Source: DASQMT01 sp963839615
GTDB taxonomy: Bacteria; Actinomycetota; Thermoleophilia; Solirubrobacterales; Solirubrobacteraceae
Direction of reading: 5' to 3'
Length of the DNA stretch: 64,000 nucleotides
NCBI GenBank assembly: GCA_963839615.1
Contig: CAWIVY010000012.1
Location: 62,001-126,000, forward strand
Below the pieces are notes generated by a model. That model worked only from the letters and a program-made list of their open reading frames with translations. It did not search any database and had not been told where the DNA came from. Shown piece after piece: positions 61,168 through 64,000 of this stretch (position 1 is the stretch's first letter; the number at the start of each line of letters is the position of its first letter). A program made the translations under genes and the position numbers.

Positions 61168-62040
61168 TCAGCCGCGGGCCGGCAGCTGGAGCCGCCCGTG
61201 CTCGCTCAGCGTGGCGAGCGCCCGCAGCGTCATCGCCCCGCGCCACTCGACGGATTGTCCGGGCGACCACGCGAGCCAGTCGAACATCCAGCCGCCGTCG
61301 TCCTGCTGGCCCTGCTCGAGCACGTCGAGGTCGGCCTCGATCTGCGCTTGGGTGAACAGCATGCGGCTACGCGCGCCGGGCCGCGGCGCCAGCGTCAGCG
61401 GGGTGAGCCGCTCGTTCTCGGTGCCGCCGGGCACGGGGATCGAGCCGTCGGGGCCGATCCGCGAGCGCAGATCCTCGATCGCCGCACCGGCCCGCGCCTC
61501 GTCGGGGACGTTGTCGAGGAAGTCGAGCGCGAACTTCACCAGGTAGGCGCTGAGCTCGCCCGGGCGGTCGAGCCGCGCCCAGCACCAGTCGGTCGCGCGC
61601 CGGAGCCACGGCTCGTCGGACCCGGCCTCCCACAACGCCCCGGCGATCGCGAAGGTGAGGTGCGACCCGCCATCGGAGGGCACCATCCACGGCCCGTGCG
61701 GATGCGCCGCGGCGGTCGGCAGGACGAACGGCACCCCGCCGTCCGGATCGGCGATCGTCGCGACCCAGGCGGCGGCATCGGCGACCATCGGGTCGTCGAG
61801 CGCCCCGATCCCGGCCAGCACGTCGAGCGCATGCAGCGCCGCGGCCGGCTCGCTCTCGGGGGCGCGCACGTCGGGCTCGAGGGCGTGACCGAAGCCGCCG
61901 TCGGGGTTGCGGTACGCGCGCAGCGCTTGGAGGACGGGTGCGACCGGCGCGCCGTGCAGGAGCACGGCGACCCGGTGGCGGTCGAGCAGCCGCGCGTTGG
62001 CGAGGACGAAGCGCTCGGCGGATTCGATGTCGACCGACAT
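61168..62040 (-). CDS. Squalene-cyclase/prenyltransferase-like toroid protein
   Basis: 290 residues built from alpha/alpha repeats like those of terpene cyclases and prenyltransferase beta subunits: LQALRAYRNPDGGFGHALEPD, WVATIADPDGGVPFVL and VLEQGQQDDGGWMFDWLAW. These are QW-like motifs (DGGF, DGGW). No DXDD or DDXXD catalytic motif is visible, so it is probably not a terpene cyclase. It may bind a lipid or be a degraded relative. It starts 26 bases after the zinc-ribbon SDR gene and could be cotranscribed. Confidence 0.72.
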   Translation of the reverse strand: MSVDIESAERFVLANARLLDRHRVAVLLHGAPVAPVLQALRAYRNPDGGFGHALEPDVRAPESEPAAALHALDVLAGIGALDDPMVADAAAWVATIADPDGGVPFVLPTAAAHPHGPWMVPSDGGSHLTFAIAGALWEAGSDEPWLRRATDWCWARLDRPGELSAYLVKFALDFLDNVPDEARAGAAIEDLRSRIGPDGSIPVPGGTENERLTPLTLAPRPGARSRMLFTQAQIEADLDVLEQGQQDDGGWMFDWLAWSPGQSVEWRGAMTLRALATLSEHGRLQLPARG

Positions 62041-62066
62041 GCCGCCCGGCGAGGATAGCCCGCCGA

Positions 62067-63485
62067 TCACCACGGCGACGGGTCGTAGTCCTTGAGGAAC
62101 ACCCCGTGTACGTCCTCGCCGGCCTCGCCGCGGATGATCGGGTCGTAGACGCGCGCGGCTCCGTCGATCAGGTCGAGCGGCGCGTGGAATCCCTCCTCGG
62201 CCAGCCGCATCCTCGTCGGGTGCGGGCGCTCGTCGGTGATCCAGCCGGTGTCGACGCTCGTCATCAGGATGCCGTCGCCGAGCAGCTCCCTTGCGCTCGT
62301 ACGCGTGAGCATGTTCAGCGCCGCCTTTGCCATGTTCGTGTGCGGATGGCCCGGACCCTTGTAGCCACGGCTGAACTGTCCCTCCATCGCCGAGACGTTG
62401 ACGACGTAGGCGCGGCGTGCCGCGGAAGCGGCGAGCGCCGGGCGAAGCCGGCTGATGAGGATGAACGGGGCGGTCTGGTTGCACAGCTGGACCTCCAGCA
62501 GCTCGACCGCGTCGACCTCGCTCACCACCTGGCTCCAGCTGTTGTGCGGCTGCAGGTCGGGTGCGAGGCCACCCGCGTCGATCGCGGTGCCGGTGGCGAT
62601 GCGCTCGGGCGAAGCCGAGCCGGCGGTGAGCGCCAGGGCGGTCAGAGCCCGCGGCGTCGGTGCCCAGTGAGCGCCGGGCTCGGCGGCCGCGATGCCCGCG
62701 CGCCCGAGCGTGACGACATCCGGGAGCGCGCCGCTCGGCAGCGGCGCCTGCGCCGCCGCGACCAGGTGGGCGTAGGCCTCGGGCGAACGCCGCACGGTCT
62801 GCGCCGCGTTGTTGATCAGGATGTCGAGCGGGCCCTGGGCGGCGACCTCGTCGGCGAGGGCGATCACCTGGCCGGGATCACGTAGGTCGAGGCCGACGAC
62901 GCGCAGGCGATCGATCCAGTCCGCGCTGTCGTCCATCGCTGTGAAGCGCCGGACGGCGTCGTCCGGGAAGCGCGTCGTGATCGTGGTGTGGGCGCCGTCG
63001 CGGAGCAGCCGCAGCGCGATGTACATCCCGATCTTGGCCCTGCCGCCGGTGAGCAGCGCTCGCCGTCCGCTCAGATCGGTGCGGGCGTTCCGACGTTCCC
63101 GGTTGCGCGCCGAGCACGACGGACAGAGCTGGTGGTAGAACGCGTCGACCTCGTGATAGCGCTCCTTGCACACGTAACACGCGCGGGCGCGGAGGAGCGT
63201 GCCCGCTCGCTTGCCGGATGCGCGGGACGTGAGCTGCAGGCCTTGGGTCTCGTCGTCGATGCGGCCGGGCGCACCTGTCGCGGTCGCGGCCGTGACGGCG
63301 TCGTCGTTCGCGCGGATCACCGAGCGTCGCTCGGCCCGGCGCTGCTCCTTCACGACCTTGAACAACCTGCCGACCGCGCGCCGTACCGCGACGGCGTCGG
63401 GGTGCTCGGTCGGAAGCTCCTCCACCTCGGCGAGGACGCGGAGCGCATCGGCAAGGCGGTCAGGGTCGATCCCGTCCATCTGCAT
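62067..63485 (-). CDS. SDR-family protein with N-terminal zinc ribbon and altered catalytic Tyr
   Basis: 472 residues. The first ~100 are helical; then CYVCKERYHEVDAFYHQLCPSC (Cys 103, 106, 121, 124) is a four-Cys zinc ribbon. The SDR domain follows: RRALLTGGRAKIGMYIALRLLRDG (cofactor site TGGRAKIG), LDILINNAAQT, NVSAMEG (catalytic Ser) and HPHTNMAKAALNMLTR, where the YxxxK motif reads TNMAK, so the catalytic Tyr is Thr. An insertion of ~80 residues lies between the NNA and Ser motifs. The large size and zinc ribbon set it apart from ordinary SDRs. TACCCT ends 6 nt before ATG 63485. Confidence 0.8.
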   Translation of the reverse strand: MQMDGIDPDRLADALRVLAEVEELPTEHPDAVAVRRAVGRLFKVVKEQRRAERRSVIRANDDAVTAATATGAPGRIDDETQGLQLTSRASGKRAGTLLRARACYVCKERYHEVDAFYHQLCPSCSARNRERRNARTDLSGRRALLTGGRAKIGMYIALRLLRDGAHTTITTRFPDDAVRRFTAMDDSADWIDRLRVVGLDLRDPGQVIALADEVAAQGPLDILINNAAQTVRRSPEAYAHLVAAAQAPLPSGALPDVVTLGRAGIAAAEPGAHWAPTPRALTALALTAGSASPERIATGTAIDAGGLAPDLQPHNSWSQVVSEVDAVELLEVQLCNQTAPFILISRLRPALAASAARRAYVVNVSAMEGQFSRGYKGPGHPHTNMAKAALNMLTRTSARELLGDGILMTSVDTGWITDERPHPTRMRLAEEGFHAPLDLIDGAARVYDPIIRGEAGEDVHGVFLKDYDPSPW

Positions 63486-63491
63486 CACGAG

Positions 63492-63497
63492 AGGGTA
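63492..63497 (-). promoter_or_regulatory. -10 hexamer TACCCT, leaderless start of zinc-ribbon SDR
   Basis: TACCCT on the minus strand ends 6 nt before ATG 63485. It also separates this gene from the divergent secreted-protein gene. Confidence 0.4.
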
Positions 63498-63503
63498 GGC
63501 GTC

Positions 63504-64000
63504 ATGCGGCTCGCCTGGCGAAGCGCTTGCGTGACGGCCGCGGCGGCGATCGTGGTGCTGGCGCTTCCTGCTCCGGCGCCGGCGCTCGACGATGCCGGCT
63601 ACTGGAGCGTCGCCGACCGCCTTCAGGCGCAGTTCGATCCGAAGTGGAGGCAGGACCTCGGGATGTACCGGCTGGGCCCGGGCGGGACGGAGACGGTCAG
63701 CAATGCGAACCTCCTGCTGCTGCACTCGGTGGCGGCACTCGAGGGCCACCTCGGGCCCGCACGGCAGGACGATCGCGCTCGCCGGCTGGTCGAGTCCCTG
63801 TTCGCCGTTCCGCCGTACACGCCGACTCCGCCCCCCGCCGGCCCGGGTTATCAACGACACGCGCCCGGCTGGAGCAGCTCGATGCGCGAGCTCGGCGGCG
63901 GGCAGCACCGGGTCATCGACACGGAGGTGGTCGACGCGCTCACCTACGCATGGCTCGCGCGCACCCCGCTCGGGCTCTCGGCCGAAGCCGTCCGGCTGAT
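63504..64000 (+). CDS. Secreted protein of unknown function (partial, runs off the right edge)
   Basis: The frame from ATG 63504 is open to the end of the window (166 residues visible). RLAWRSACVTAAAAIVVLALP is a signal peptide with a likely cleavage after APA. The mature part begins LDDAGYWSVADRLQAQFD and contains GMYRLGPGGTETVSNANLLLLHSVAALEGHLGP and FAVPPYTPTPPP, then WSSSMRELGGGQHRVIDTEVVDAL. The helical GHL/HSVAAL parts recall alpha/alpha-barrel glycoside-binding proteins, but no family is certain. The signal peptide and the codon bias identify this frame as the real one. Confidence 0.6.
   Translation, partial: MRLAWRSACVTAAAAIVVLALPAPAPALDDAGYWSVADRLQAQFDPKWRQDLGMYRLGPGGTETVSNANLLLLHSVAALEGHLGPARQDDRARRLVESLFAVPPYTPTPPPAGPGYQRHAPGWSSSMRELGGGQHRVIDTEVVDALTYAWLARTPLGLSAEAVRL

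Noticed and set aside
63592..63999. Arg/Ser/Thr-rich frame near the right edge
   Set aside because: A different frame from 63504 has a signal peptide, sensible composition and stays open to the edge; this one is its shadow.

Overview
The window is very GC-rich DNA, densely packed on both strands, with GTG/TTG starts, actinobacterial-type promoters and gene families typical of soil Actinobacteria. The combination of FG-GAP and choice-of-anchor secreted proteins with Pro-rich linkers and basic tails, MMPL transporters, LigD-type polymerase, polyamine glutamylation genes and leaderless TANNNT promoters suggests a member of the Thermoleophilia (Solirubrobacterales: Solirubrobacter/Conexibacter-like). 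This placement is inferred from gene content only. No rRNA, tRNA, CRISPR array, insertion sequence or phage genes were recognised. No gene-free stretch exceeds about 160 bases; the longest, 9552-9707, carries a possible promoter.

Layout. 1-9.6 kb: end of a probable CMD-family gene, HxlR regulator, frameshifted glutamine synthetase, MMPL transporter, FG-GAP secreted protein, DUF255 thioredoxin-fold protein, and a RidA-threonine dehydratase pair. 9.7-20.7 kb: anchor-L secreted protein, GMC oxidoreductase, a GAF/HD-GYP/GAF/GGDEF signalling protein, class III aminotransferase with an acyl-CoA synthetase, a Lys-Pro repeat secreted protein, acyl-CoA dehydrogenase. 20.8-25.5 kb: badly frameshifted GH15-type glycosidase, glucose-dehydrogenase-like MDR enzyme, K+/H+ antiporter. 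25.5-36.4 kb: a polyamine (Puu-type) catabolic cluster on the minus strand (gamma-glutamylpolyamine synthetase, FadR-type regulator, APC permease, aldehyde dehydrogenase, PuuD hydrolase, SDR). It is divergent from a plus-strand set of GntR/UTRA regulator, aminoglycoside/choline kinase-like protein and a dimethylglycine-dehydrogenase-like flavoenzyme. 36.4-43.8 kb: membrane protein, lipoprotein beta-propeller, an orphan ATP synthase c subunit, lipoprotein esterase, ZIP-like transporter, ArsR-AHSA1 fusion regulator, MFS exporter with its MarR regulator. 43.8-51.6 kb: RTX-type repeat protein, methyltransferase, rhodanese, a RidA plus an unusual HAL/PAL-family protein lacking the MIO tripeptide, redoxin, exonuclease III, LigD polymerase domain. 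51.6-64 kb: FG-GAP/VWA secreted protein, DUF4389 membrane protein, HDAC-family deacetylase, NAD-binding protein, LanC-like protein, a cupin-GNAT-NUDIX operon, a terpenoid-toroid-like protein, an atypical zinc-ribbon SDR, and the start of a secreted protein running off the right edge.

Two window-wide patterns stand out. First, at least thirteen single-base indels break conserved genes whose product is restored by changing one base each; most are +1. This points to base-calling errors rather than true pseudogenes. Second, many genes lack a Shine-Dalgarno sequence but have a TANNNT hexamer (often TAGGCT) 6-10 nt before the start codon, indicating widespread leaderless transcription.
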